Below, one piece after another: positions 22,651 to 33,340 of a DNA stretch of 64,000 nt. The stretch is from Euphorbia lathyris (taxonomy: Eukaryota; Streptophyta; Magnoliopsida; Malpighiales; Euphorbiaceae). The stretch covers positions 55,509,501-55,573,500 of the forward strand of contig NC_088918.1 in NCBI RefSeq assembly GCF_963576675.1. Direction: 5' to 3'. How positions within the stretch are numbered: the stretch's first letter is position 1; each line of letters starts with the position of its first letter. The notes beneath the pieces are model-generated. The model saw nothing but the letters and a program-made list of their open reading frames with translations, was not told the DNA's origin and searched no databases. The position numbers and the translations under genes were made by a program.

Positions 22651-25640
22651 CTAATATGGAGGGAAGTCCCAGTAGGCCTCAAACCCCCTCAAATGCGATG
22701 CCCGCTCCGCAAATAAGGTCTCCTCGGTAACTCGGAGCCTTTCCTCAGCAACTCGTGCTCTCTCCTCGGCAGCGAGGCGTCCTGTGGTCTCAACATGCAC
22801 CCTCTCCTCGGCAGCGAGGCATCCAATCGTCTCATCATGCGCCCTCTCCTCAACGACAAGACGTCCAGCAGTCTCCCTCCGCATCACCTCCGACCAGTGG
22901 TCGTTCCGCTCTTGGTACACCTGGCCAACCCTGGCATCGGCCTCCCGCACCGACTCACTCCGTCTCCGCTCATGGGCGTGAAGATCGCTCTAAAAAAGGA
23001 AAAAAAAGAAGAAAAACAGATGTGAAAAAAAAAAGAGAAAAAAACAAAGCAGCATAGGCAAGAACATAAATCATACATACATGCATGCATCCCACTACAC
23101 TAAAATAAAGTAAGGATACATACCAAGTGATCGGCGCAACGCAAGCTGAGGCGGTCTCGGAGGTAACCGGACAGTCCCACATAATCTGTACAGGTCTCTC
23201 TCGTAGTCAGAGAAGCGTCTGAAGGATCAAATGGGACCCTCGAGGTAAAGATAGAAGGAGCCGCCTCGACCCCCGCATAAGCTGCCCCGGACTCATCGTA
23301 ACAAACCGTGGCAAAATCTCTCCCGTAGTCCGGTACGGGCACGCCTAGGGAAGACCTCTCCGGTCGGGCGGCGCTGGAGGACTCGCCGACATAGTAGGGT
23401 GGCTCGTCTACGGATGTCTGAGCTCGAGTACCGTCAAAGAAGTCCGACAAAAGAGCACTCCTCCAGGACCCCTCCTGCAAATAAAAACACAATAAATACC
23501 GTCTCATGAATGAAAGGTAAAAAAACGGAATCACTTACCGAGACCTCCTCCTGACCAAAGACTGCCGCGACAGCCTCCCTCGAAAATACGTCTGCCACCG
23601 GATCCACCTCCATCGCTACCGCCGGGGCATCCCTCGCGCTTAACAGAGTCGACAGGTAGGGATCACGGCCCCCGGCATGAACCCACACCTCTCTACCGAC
23701 AAATCGACGGGTCAAGTCCTGACGGATGACCGACAGGGGCATGGTCCGCACCGCGAACATGGAAACGGGAATCTCGCCCGGTGTCCAGTGTGCGTCACTA
23801 ACCCCGGTGATGCCTCGGTCCCCCAAATACCATGCCCGTACGCAGGGGCCGGTGAGCACGCACTACTGCTCCTGGATCACAGATACATACATGTAATCGG
23901 GACCGAAGTCGAGGTCGTTCCACCTAAACTTAATCTAAAAAAAAAACACAAAGAGAAAGTCAGAACGATTCAAACAAGAATCTAGCACGACTAGACGACA
24001 TCTACCTGTCCCAGGGTCCGCGAGTCAATCCAATCTAGGAGCCGCACCACCGTCCGTCTCCTCTCAGCGCCTAGGTCAAAATCTCTCCATCGGGTCATGA
24101 GAGGGAGCCTCGGTACTCGTGGCCGAGGCCGAGACTGGCTGGGAAGAATCCGCCTCTCATACGCCCAAACCTGCGGTAAAAACAAAGATTATAAGTGTGA
24201 AAAGCGCAAAGAAGATAAAATGGGCGAGTCAGGGGCGCGTCACGTACCAGCAGGGCAAAGGTGTAACCACCGAAGTCCTTGCGCTTCCGGCAAGTCAGAT
24301 CCAAAAATTTATATAGAAAGGCTAGACCTGCCCCCGCCCAATCATCGGAAGCTGCCGTATCCAAATCACTGAGTGCCTGAATAAGACCCGCGTGTACCTT
24401 TCCGCCCTTGGTGCGGAAAATCGTCTCGCTCAGAGTATACACTAAGAAACTACGAACTGCCAAGTCAGTATCGTCCGTCTCGCAAAAATCCCGGCGACTC
24501 AAAAGGCTCGCAGTAGAAATAAACTTCGCCGGAGTAGATCTGGCGCCTGGACAAACTCCCGGCCCAATCAAAGCAGCAAGCCTACCGAGGTCAACCCGCG
24601 GTCGCATCAGGTCAAAATGAAAGGGAACTGGAGTGCTGCTCCCCCGCAGCCCCGTCAACAAAGAGAAATCTCTGGGCGAGATGGTCATCTCCCCAAAGGA
24701 AAGATGGAAGGTGTGGGTCGAGTCAACCCACCGCTCGCATAAGGCACGTAGGCCAAAACGATCACACACCCCGTTGGTGCGGGGCAGCGCTGAAATAAAG
24801 GGCTCGAAGCCCAACTCGCGCACACGGGCTCTCGCCGCGGCGCCTAGCCTAGCATACCACGAATGAATCTCGGCCGTAGTCCCGGAAATCTCGATGAACT
24901 AGAAAGAACAAGACAGGAAAATTTAAATACGATTCCTAAAGCGTACGATTGATGAAAACGCGTTAAGACTAGGTATTCTTTCATTATCTAACCTAGAGAC
25001 ATCTGGTCAATTAGGGCCAACTTTCTATAAAAGTCTCTCCTTTAGGGTCGCTCATGTAAGGTTTAGTTAATTCTTTAATCCACTCTCGTCCGCATTGACA
25101 AGGAGCATAGGTTAAGTTACTATTCACGTGCATTAGTTAAGTTTTCACTATTCACGTTTTTTTTACTATTCACGTGCACTATTCACGTTTTACTATTCAC
25201 ATGCATTAGTTAAGTTTTCACTATTCATGTGCATTAGTTAAGTTTTTACTATTCACATTTTTACTATTCATGTGCACTATTCACGTTTTTACTATTCACG
25301 TTATTGTTTACTGTTAGCATGCATAAATTCGTAGGATTACTATTCACATGCATATAGCGCGCATTCTTACGCAGAAGTAAACAAGTGTTACCTGTAAGTG
25401 AAGAAATTCATGTTTTCTAGCTAAAGTCCTCTAAGGCAATCTAAAAGTTAGCATGCAAATCATGTTCGGATAAGAATACTAAAGCCTAGCATTTGAATCA
25501 AACAAAAGTGAGAAATCACTTACCTCGTTGCAGCGTGTCCGGCTCAGATGCGTCTCAGGGTCGTGGAAAGGGTCCACTCTATCCAGGTTCACGTAAACCT
25601 CATCCATGCCTCTCGTGCCATCGCATTCATCCAAATCCAT
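22651..25640 (-). CDS. Antisense plant mobile domain (PMD) gene, six exons, one in-frame stop
   Basis: Exons on the minus strand: 25640-25524, 24898-24248, 24170-24006, 23934-23539, 23474-23124, 22989-22651. All five introns (625, 77, 71, 64, 134 bp) are GT-AG and phase 0, and the two longest-looking donors read GTAAGTG. Conceptual length is 672 codons. The PMD core (MAIN/MAIL-like) runs through exons 2-3: ERWV near residue 94, FHLSFGEMT at ~103-111, then 'VWAYERR' at the exon 2/3 joint (~257). Exon 6 is a Glu/Arg-rich coiled coil with ~14-residue repeats. A single nonsense TAG (23865-23863, codon 335) lies in exon 4; otherwise the frame is open. Start: the ATG at 25640 has a G at +4 and a TATA box 78 bp upstream. 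Host PMD proteins act in silencing and genome stability, and PMD copies in plant LTR elements are known. The function here is unproven. It is convergent with gag-pol. Confidence 0.8.
25125..25355. repeat. ACTATTCACGTG-type repeats in PMD intron 1
   Basis: The phrase ACTATTCACGTGCA, or variants with CACATG or CACGTT, occurs about ten times, partly with TTAGTTAAGTTTT between. CACGTG is the G-box core. The repeats lie within intron 1 (24899-25523) of the antisense gene. Confidence 0.6.
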
Positions 25641-25717
25641 CCCGAGGATAATCCAAATCAAAGTCTAGAGAGAGAAAGAAGAGAGAGAAGGTGTGGGGTT
25701 GAAATGAAACCCCACCA

Positions 25718-25727
25718 CCTTATATAG
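25718..25727 (-). promoter_or_regulatory. TATA box of the antisense PMD gene
   Basis: Minus-strand CTATATAAGG lies 78 bp upstream of the PMD ATG. It is followed by a CT-rich leader (TTCTCTCTCTTC-type), as in ordinary plant protein-coding promoters. Confidence 0.6.
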
Positions 25728-26075
25728 GAAGAGGGAATGACATTCCCGTAAATAGTGAAAAAAGTACGATGTGACATAAAGGTAAAAAGTAAATAATTAA
25801 TTACCAGGTGCACAGACCTCTGATTTGCAGTCTGTTTCAGCCCGCATTTCTCCCAGACAGCAACCAATACTGTCAAGATATGAACTCCAGACGACAGCCA
25901 ATTTTTACAGAACGGTGACACCAGTCAAAATACAGACAACAGTCAATAGAAAAATAATCATTAGTCTATATCATTCCAGACCAAAACACGTTCCCATTAA
26001 ACCTCCGAGACACTAGCTCCAGACAATGGTGTTTTAAAAGAATTCAGAATCGTTAGAAAGAACTTTTCTGCCCTT
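25728..26075. other. Non-coding, upstream of the PMD promoter
   Basis: No gene seen. The motif CCAGAC(A/G)(A/G)C recurs several times (about 25853-26030). This could hold upstream promoter elements of the antisense gene. Confidence 0.4.
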
Positions 26076-26707
26076 GAGCCATCTTACCTACGGTTCACGA
26101 CCGAGGTAGCTTTTTAGCCATCTTACCTACGGTTCACGACCGAGGTAGCTCTTTAGCCATCTTACCTACGGTTCACGACCGAGGTAGCTTTTTAGCCATC
26201 TTACCTACGGTTCACGACCGAGGTAGCTCTTTAGCCATCTTACCTACGGTTCACGACCGAGGTAGCTGTTTAACCATCTTACCTACGATTCACGACCGAG
26301 GTAGCTTTTTAGCCATCTTACCTACGGTTCACGACCGAGGTAGCTCTTTAGCCATCTTACCTACGGTTCACGACCGAGGTAGCTTTTTAGCCATCTTACC
26401 TACGGTTCACGACTGAGGTAGCTTTTTAGCCATCTTACCTACGGTTCACGACCGAGGTAGCCTTTTAGCCATCTTACCTACGGTTCACGACCGTGGTAGC
26501 TTTTTAGCCATCTTACCTACGGTTCACGACCGAGCTAGCTTTTTAGCCATCTTACCTACAGTTCACGACTGAGGTAGCTTTTTAGCCATCTTACCTACGG
26601 TTCACGACCGATGTAGCTCTTTAGCCATCTTACCTACGGTTCACGACCGAGGTAGCTTTTTAGCCATCTTACCTACGGTCCACGACCGAGGTTGCTTTTG
26701 AGCCATT
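26076..26707 (+). repeat. 39-bp tandem repeat, ~16 copies, hairpin unit (element B 3' end)
   Basis: Head-to-tail units containing TACCTACGGT, TCACG and ACCGAGGTA. The flanking arms pair (TACCT/AGGTA and CGGT/ACCG with one bulged A) around a TCACG loop. Copies are highly similar, differing by single bases, so the array expanded recently. It occupies the same place as the 39/44-bp array of element A. Confidence 0.9.
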
Positions 26708-27411
26708 CTTACCCATAGTCAACGTACGCTAGATTCCGAGAGAAAAACATCCACCGACGGCCGATTCAGAGGCAAGGCTGGAAAGAATCGACAAACAACA
26801 CCGGAGCGCGCAACGCGAAGGTCAGGTATTCTCCCTCCTACTCTTTACGTGTCTTTTACTTTTTATATGTTTTACATTGCATGTGTGCGTTAGCAAAAAA
26901 CGTTTTCAAAACACACACATCACTGTCAAAATAGCAAAGTAGGGGCAAGTGTAGACACCGAGTCGGAGGACCTGTGACGAAAACCTGAAAACAAGACGGT
27001 GGAAGCGATTGATTCCGGAAGTTTCGAAAAAAATAATAAAATAAATAAGTTACAGTGGGTCGCTGTTGTTGATTGGATGGCTCACGAATGCTTAGCGGCA
27101 TGGTGCGAGTACTTAGCGGCGGCCGGCGCGCGTTCAACGACAGTCGGACACCCGCTCGACGACGCAAAGCGCGCGCTCGACACCCGTCGGACGCACGCAT
27201 CCAACTAGGAATAGCACGCGCTCGACGTCCGAGCAATGCACGAGCTTGGCAGCGCGAGGTGCGCGCTCGTTGGCCACGGGGCGTGTGCGCCCGGCAGCGC
27301 GAAACACACGTTCGGCGGTCACGAGGCGTGGATGCCCGATGGCGCGGAACGTGAGCTCGACGGCCGCAGGGGGCGTGCACGCCCGGCGGCGCGAGATGCG
27401 CCCCGGCGGCC

Positions 27412-27622
27412 GTTGGGCGAGTGCCCAACCGCGTCGGGCGGACGCCCAACGGCAGTTGGGCGCGCACGCCCAACCTCGCGTTGGGCGCTCGCCCAACGCT
27501 GTTGGGCGACCGCCCAACAATTGTTGGGCGATCGCCCAACGCAAGGTTGGGCGGCCGCCCAACATGCTTTGGGCGGCCGCCCAACCCCCTTGGGCGACAC
27601 CCGATTTTACTCGGGCGTCGCC
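27412..27622 (+). repeat. Palindrome array in U3 of the element B LTR
   Basis: About ten ~21-bp palindromic units of the TTGGGCGnnCGCCCAA type. Unit order and centres differ from the element A array (for example GTTGGGCGCGCACGCCCAAC). It ends 25 bp before the TATA box. Confidence 0.8.
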
Positions 27623-27633
27623 CATTTGTCCGG

Positions 27634-27664
27634 GGACCCGTTTGCCTATAAAAGGCACGGATCC
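27634..27664 (+). promoter_or_regulatory. LTR promoter: TATA box inside a near inverted repeat
   Basis: TATAAAA (27647-27653) lies between GGACCCGTTTGCC and GGCACGGATCC. One arm base has changed relative to the other LTRs. Confidence 0.6.
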
Positions 27665-28336
27665 CCATGCATTAAAAAAGAAAAAGGAGGGTGGATTCTT
27701 TGGAGCTTTCTCACTCTAAACATTTTTAGAGAGAGAAAGTCAATTTTTTGGAGAAAATATTTTTTTTCCCAAAAAAATCCAAATTTTTCCAAAGTTAAAT
27801 TTTTACTAAAAAACACAAAAAAACGGAAAATCACAACTCGTGGAATCAATCGGCTTCGACCGTCAGATACCGAATTTAAGGTATTATCCGAGGACTAGAC
27901 TCTTTTATTTTATTTAATTTATTTCCTTCTTCTATTTATTTTTATGTTATAGTTTTTATTTATTTAGTTATTCATTTATTTTATCACGTTTTATTTAATT
28001 TAGCGTATTTATTTAATTTTTGTCTCGTGTTGAATAAAATTTGGTTTTGTTTTAAAATAAAAAACCTCGTTTTGATATCCCAATACGAACCGTGATCCGA
28101 TAAAAAGGTAGTTCGGGTATTAAAGACGTTGTAATTATAAGTTGTAATTTAAAGAATTTCCAAATAACGTTTTAAAATAAAAACGTCGTTTTAGGAACGT
28201 CCGTTATTGACTATGATCCATTTTCGGTAGTTCGGAAATCCAAAACGATTGAATTAGATTTAATTTAAAGCTTTTGAATAAATCTGGAAATAATTGGAGT
28301 GCTGCTGTAATTTGCCATTTCTGTCACTAATTGCTG

Positions 28337-28363
28337 TTTACCGACGGATTTTCCGTCGGTAAA
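28337..28363 (+). other. Perfect 12-bp hairpin in LTR (loop TTT)
   Basis: Stem identical to the other three Tat LTRs, despite the overall divergence of this LTR. Confidence 0.75.
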
Positions 28364-30015
28364 TCTGCTGGAATGTAAAAAATGCTGTTTTAGTCCCTCT
28401 TTCTCAACTTTTAAGTTTTTGATCCTTGGTATACATATATATAGTTATGTAATATATACTTTTAAACTATTTTTTAGATATTTGGTACCTATAGTTATTT
28501 AGAATGTCTATATATTATTTTTCATTAATTTGATCTATTATAAGTATATGTATATATATATTTCCTTTTTCATTCATTTGAGTTATATTGGATTTTATTT
28601 TAAATGTTATTTACTTGAGCATTTTGGAGATAATTAGTAAATATTAGTGGATAAATATATATTATTTTTGACATTTAAAATTACATTAGTTATGTATATA
28701 TATAGTTTTGGGATATTTGGGCTATATTAGTTATTATTAAATAAAACTATTTTGGTGACAAATGTTATTTTCTTATCTAGGAGTTTTATTTACTATTTTC
28801 ACATGTTTAAAGTATAAAGGTATTATATTTAGTATTTTCATATATGTATTATATAGTCTCTTTTCATTAACTTTTATTTCATATTTCCTTTTTGGATTAA
28901 AATGTATATATATATGCTTATATTATTTTCTTTATTCTTTTGGGCCATTTAGAGGTCCATGTTTCAAATGGGCTTTATTTGGGAGTGAATTTTGGTTTAA
29001 ATATGTTTATTATTGTAATTATAACAAGTAGAGAATCCACTAAGGAAAAAGGGGAAAATATATCACAAAAAGAGTTTTCAATTTAATTATTTAAACTAAT
29101 GAGTTTTTAGAAGTTCCTAATGCAAATAAATAGTGTTTTCTTGACATTTCAAAATCGTTTCCCAAAACATCGCGCTTTAAAACCTTAGTCCGTTCCAACG
29201 ACGGATTAAGCGAACCTTGTAATTAAAATCGTTTTCATTGTGAATAATAGAGTTTTTGAATTGTTTTCTTAAATGATTTGTACAAAATAAATTGACTTGT
29301 ATGCTTAACCATGTTTTCTTATTAAAGGTTTTTATCTTGATGTTTTCAAACGCTTGAGTCGTTCCAACGGCGATTCGGGTGAACTTCATCAAACGGGGTT
29401 TTGAAACGTACCTAAATCGTTCCAACGGCGATTAAGGTGCGAACCATGTAAATGAACTCGTTTTCGGGAAGTGAATTAGTATAGAATTAGTATGTAACAC
29501 GGAACATAAATCACGTTGTAAATAAATCAATTCTTCCTTCTCCCCCTCTCTTTCCTATGTATTTTTGAACTGATGTAAATGGGTGATTCTTTACCAAAGT
29601 GGCTTTTCAATAATATATGCTCAAAACGGTTTTCAAAACGAGAAAGAAAAGGTTTCAAATGAATTTTAAACTTAAAGGAATATACGATTAGTCCGTTATC
29701 GCCTAACATGCTGAGTAGGAGGCCGGTGGTTCATAACCGAGCGATGTCGGGGTGCCTAGTAGCCTTTCTCCGGAAAGGAGCTAGCCTTCTCGGCTCGTAC
29801 CTAAGTTTCCCGAACCCACACCGGTCTCCCGCAAGGGATCGGTGTTCATTTTCCCATTCGTGGGTGGCGACTCTTCCATATCTCCGAGCTCCGATCCTGC
29901 CGAGCAGCTTGATTCCACGATTGGTTGCTTTCGGCGCCAATCACCACTTACGTCGCCATGAGGTGTCCACCCCCCGGTCCGCCCGGGAGATTAGGCCGCG
30001 ACACCTCGTCTAACA

Positions 30016-30646
30016 GGTACACTACACTAACTCATGTGTGAGTGAAATAAATGTATCTAGCACTGTTCTCATAGCTGAACATGATCCTTTGTGGGTTGTT
30101 GAGATTCAGGTGCAACGGACCATGTGACGAAGAGAGAGACCTTTGTCGAGTTCCGACGAATTCCAGTCGGTTCAAGATGGATCTATGTGGGAGACAACTC
30201 GAGAGTTGTAGTCGAAGGGATTGACACATGTAGATTGAGTCTATGTGGCGGTCAAACTCTCCTCCTACAAGATGTTCTCTATGCTCCGAATATTCGGAGA
30301 AACCTTATTTCTGTGAACTCTTTGTTAAGAATTAGATTTGCCTTTATTTTTGCTAATGACAGTTTGCATTTAAGTTTGGATAATGAATTCTATGGTTCAG
30401 GATATGTACTAAATGGTTTGACTATTTTGCATGTTGAATTATATGACCCCAATAATTTTTCTGTTACTACTTCTTCTTCTATGCATAAAGATGTTAGTTT
30501 ATGGCATGCTAGGTTAAATCACATTGGCCAAGATCGCATGAATCGTTTAGCCAAAGAGGGCTTACTAGGTAGTTTAAGAAAAGTTGAATTACCTCCATGC
30601 GAACCATGTCTTAAAGGAAAAATGCATAGAAAACCATTCAGGAAGG
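30016..30646 (+). pseudogene. pol: Copia pol of element E, part 1: protease and pre-integrase
   Basis: The protease active site DSGATDH is encoded at 30103-30123. A 2-nt insertion just upstream (around 30101) breaks the frame leading into it. It continues through the pre-integrase domain (WHARLNHIG, then CEPCLKGKMHRKPF, the Cys pair of the zinc finger) to the insertion point at 30646. Only ~85 bp of sequence precede the protease before element B's LTR. Confidence 0.85.
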
Positions 30647-30889
30647 TGATAGGGGCGTTTCGTCCCTATCTTTTAGCGTGATTTACGGTTTAATTTTAGA
30701 AGAAATAAATAAGTTTAATTACAAAAATAGAGTGTTTAATAAAATAATAAAATAAAAATAAAATCCGAGCTTTCGGTTAATTTCCTTTATTTTTAGTTGA
30801 ATTTAGAGAATAAAACGTCACGCTAACTCGGCTCGTGAGAAGTGTATTTCGCAGGTACAATAAGGAGCAAAAATCTACTCAAATACGCG

Positions 30890-31326
30890 GGGCGTATCAT
30901 CAAATACGCGGGGCATATCATCCCTTACGCGGGGCGTAAAACATGGTGTCAGCAATAATTGCCTTATCCGCAGACACCATGTGGAATTGACTCAGCATAC
31001 GCGGGGCGTATGCCACCTTACGCGGGGCGTATGACACATGTCGGAAATAATTGGCCTAATCCTGAAAGTCAGACTGCATTGTCTCCCGGAGTCAACTCTC
31101 CATATGCGGGGCGTATCATCCTTTACGCGGGGCGTACTTCAGCTACGCATGGCGTAAAAGCTCCAATTCAAGCTATAAAATCTCAGAAACTCATTTACGC
31201 GGGGCGTACTTCAGCTACGCAGGGCGTATTTGAGACAACAAGACATAGAATTGGTCCACATGCAAGAGATTTCTAACGGAATGGGCATATACGCGGGGCG
31301 TGCCTCACCTTCCGCGGGGCGTATCA
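30890..31326 (+). repeat. 12 copies of TACGCGGGGCGTA in U3 of element C
   Basis: Each 13-mer is a mini-hairpin (TACGC/GCGTA around GGG), sometimes extended, as at ~30994-31012 where GCATACGC pairs with GCGTATGC. Spacing is irregular (17-75 bp). Some copies have one changed base. The array lies ~75 bp upstream of the TATA box. The short ORF with repeated YAGR is a by-product. Confidence 0.8.
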
Positions 31327-31401
31327 TGGGATTTCTGCACCAAATAATGTTGCTCCATATTTGTGCTTTGTGAAGTTACAACTTTACCCTTGCTTGATGT
31401 C

Positions 31402-31409
31402 TATAAATA
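31402..31409 (+). promoter_or_regulatory. TATA box of the element C LTR
   Basis: TATAAATA; the matching box in the 3' LTR is at 47274-47281. Confidence 0.65.
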
Positions 31410-32433
31410 GAAAGCTCTTGAACACCTTTTGACACCAATTACATACTAGAGAGCTACACTATACTCTTTTCTTTCCTTGTAATTTAGATTCAAATTTTGT
31501 AAGTTAAACTCTCCCCCTCGAGAGCTTGTTCGCTGTTCCGGCGTTCCATTGACGCTCCGTTCCACCATTCGTCACCAAGCTCGAGAGTTCCACCTCCACG
31601 ACCTAGGAGACGGCTTTGAGTCCGGTTAGCTAGTTCCAAGGGCGGATTCTCCCTTTTTACTTGCTAATTAGCTTGTACTCTTCCTATGTACTAGGCTTGG
31701 TTGTATTTCATCTAATCACTTTCCATATTTATAATTTATGATTTATAATCTCTATTTCCCTTTATGTGTTAATGTTTATTGCTTGTTTTGATATTGATAA
31801 TTGATTATTGTGTAGGAGAACGCGATTACTGCCGCCATTCGGGCTATCTTTAGGGAGTTATATAGGTGTTGCCTTACCGGAAGTGACAAACCGGAAACCG
31901 TAGGAATTGACAAGCCACGGAACTTACGGGCCCTAGTTTCTAATTCCCTCGCGTTAGACACGCCTTGACTAGGAATCACGTAGTCTAAGTGCTTCATGGG
32001 TCGGTTCTACTACACTTGGTCGTCTTTGCAAGAGTAAACTATTATCCGTATACATTTAGAGTCATTATTTATCATGGTTATAACTTATCATACTCATCTC
32101 ACTTCATAGAGTTTTAGCTACATAAATCTGTGTCGCCAATAGTGAGGAATAGTGTGTAGTTGTGTCTTACTTAACCCAAAGTAATTACCGCTTAAATAAC
32201 ATACGAAACCGAGTCGTCTAATACTTGTAACTATAAATCCCGTGGATTCGATACCCGGTCTTAACCGGATTATTACTTGATACGATGGGGTACACTTGCC
32301 CCTAAGTAGTCGTGACGTCTAGTAGATATAAAGCACTTAGAAAGACCACATCCATATTCATAGCGCAAACATCGAAATACACATTTAAGTCGTCGTAAGA
32401 AACTCTACCACTAGCGTCACGCTATCAAGTTTT

Positions 32434-32451
32434 TGGCGCCGTTGCCGGGGA
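32434..32451 (+). other. Primer binding site of element C
   Basis: TGGCGCCGTTGCCGGGGA, 6 nt after the LTR end; the classic Athila-type primer site. Confidence 0.85.
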
Positions 32452-32575
32452 TTTATAATCTCCTATAATATTAGACAAAAACGTTTCATTGTTAGTTTAA
32501 GCATTTGTAAATATCATTTTCTTTTTGTGAATAATTTATTTATTTCTTGTTGTTACTAATGATCTTTTCCATGGT

Positions 32576-33154
32576 ATGATGTCTCATAGTCGTCATCTAT
32601 GGGGCGACCTCATGGACGACGAATGTTTGCACCAACATTCAGCCTCACAATTCGATGTGGTAATCTCTATGCTTAAAGATATTCAAGTGAGATTATCTAA
32701 CAATGAGGCATATTGCAGGGATTTAGGAAGTCAAATCGTCGGATTAACCTCTCGTCTCGATTCAACCGCAGACGAATCGATTAGAGATGCCAACCCGGGT
32801 GATCAAGATGTGGAGGTCGAGTTAATTGAGCCCTCTCAAGAGGAATCCCCAAATCATGTAGGTTGTCTCAACTGCGAGGAGCCGGAAATCCTAATCGATG
32901 AGTCGGTTGTGTGCGGACCCATGGAAATGACTCCACAACTAGAAGAGTTTGAGGTTCCTTCTACCTCGGGTTATTTCACTCTCTTTGAGCTACCCAAGGA
33001 GTCAAAGAGGGAGCAAACTAAACTCTTCAATAATTTCTGTAAATATAGTTTTTGGTTTTTGTTAAATTTTTTTGAAGCTAACAATCCATTTTGTAGGTAC
33101 GGGTTGTTTATTCAAGAATTTGCATTTCTAACGCGAATGGAAGCATACACCTAG
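32576..33154 (+). CDS. Hypothetical protein of element C, 192 residues
   Basis: The only ORF of note in element C, starting ~125 bp after the primer site (ATGATG). I do not recognise the family. Residues ~25-65 have a heptad-like helical pattern (MLKDIQVRLS, LTSRLDS). Residues ~70-140 are acidic and Pro/Glu-rich. Residues ~155-190 are aromatic and hydrophobic (FWFLLNFFEA), possibly membrane-associating. No zinc knuckle, protease or capsid homology is visible. The position is that of gag, so a degenerate or replaced gag is possible. The frame is intact in a non-autonomous element, which is mild evidence for coding. Confidence 0.4.
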   Translation: MMSHSRHLWGDLMDDECLHQHSASQFDVVISMLKDIQVRLSNNEAYCRDLGSQIVGLTSRLDSTADESIRDANPGDQDVEVELIEPSQEESPNHVGCLNCEEPEILIDESVVCGPMEMTPQLEEFEVPSTSGYFTLFELPKESKREQTKLFNNFCKYSFWFLLNFFEANNPFCRYGLFIQEFAFLTRMEAYT

Positions 33155-33340
33155 GAAGAAATGCTAAGTCGAGCTCACCGACTATAACGCAGCGCTTCTT
33201 AGGAGGCAACCCAAGCTCGAATAAGGGAGTTTTCTTTCCCAGTTTTTATTTCTCGCATTTTCTTTCCCAATTTCGTCTCTTTTAAATAAAAATCAAAAGA
33301 AAAACAAATCTCATTTTTAATCCAAAAAAAATAAAGCCAC

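Larger units (their letters stand above)
16896..30015 (+). mobile_element. Element B: autonomous-type Tat-lineage Ty3/gypsy retrotransposon with antisense PMD gene (5' end missing)
   Basis: Gag-protease-RT-RNaseH-second RNaseH-integrase in one frame, then a 3' UTR, a convergent antisense spliced gene, a 39-bp tandem repeat and a 3' LTR (26950-30015). The second, acquired RNase H after the first is diagnostic of the Tat lineage. The 5' LTR, primer site and Gag N-terminus are absent because element A's LTR abuts the gag frame at 16895/16896. The simplest reading is that A inserted into B's gag and the rest of B lies upstream of the window. The right end abuts copia element E at 30016. Confidence 0.85.
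26950..30015 (+). repeat. 3' LTR of element B (3066 bp)
   Basis: TGTAGACACC to CTAACA, same family as the LTRs of A but with many more substitutions and indels, so it does not pair with the LTR at 13848. Palindrome array 27412-27622, TATA box 27647-27653, 12-bp hairpin 28337-28363, heptaloop hairpins from 29188. The tract GGGGCAAG precedes it. The flank after it is GGTAC, the predicted target-site duplication. Confidence 0.9.
30647..32427 (+). repeat. 5' LTR of element C (1781 bp)
   Basis: Closely matches 46505-48293; ends CGCTATCA before the primer site. It contains a palindrome array (30890-31326) and a TATA box (31402-31409). Confidence 0.9.

Noticed and set aside
26076..26707. CRISPR-like array
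   Set aside because: Units are contiguous tandem copies without unique spacers, in plant DNA beside an LTR.
26856..27898. Long open frames (up to 270 codons) on both strands of the element B LTR
   Set aside because: Same cause as in the other LTR; Gly/Arg/Pro-rich repeats without domain content.
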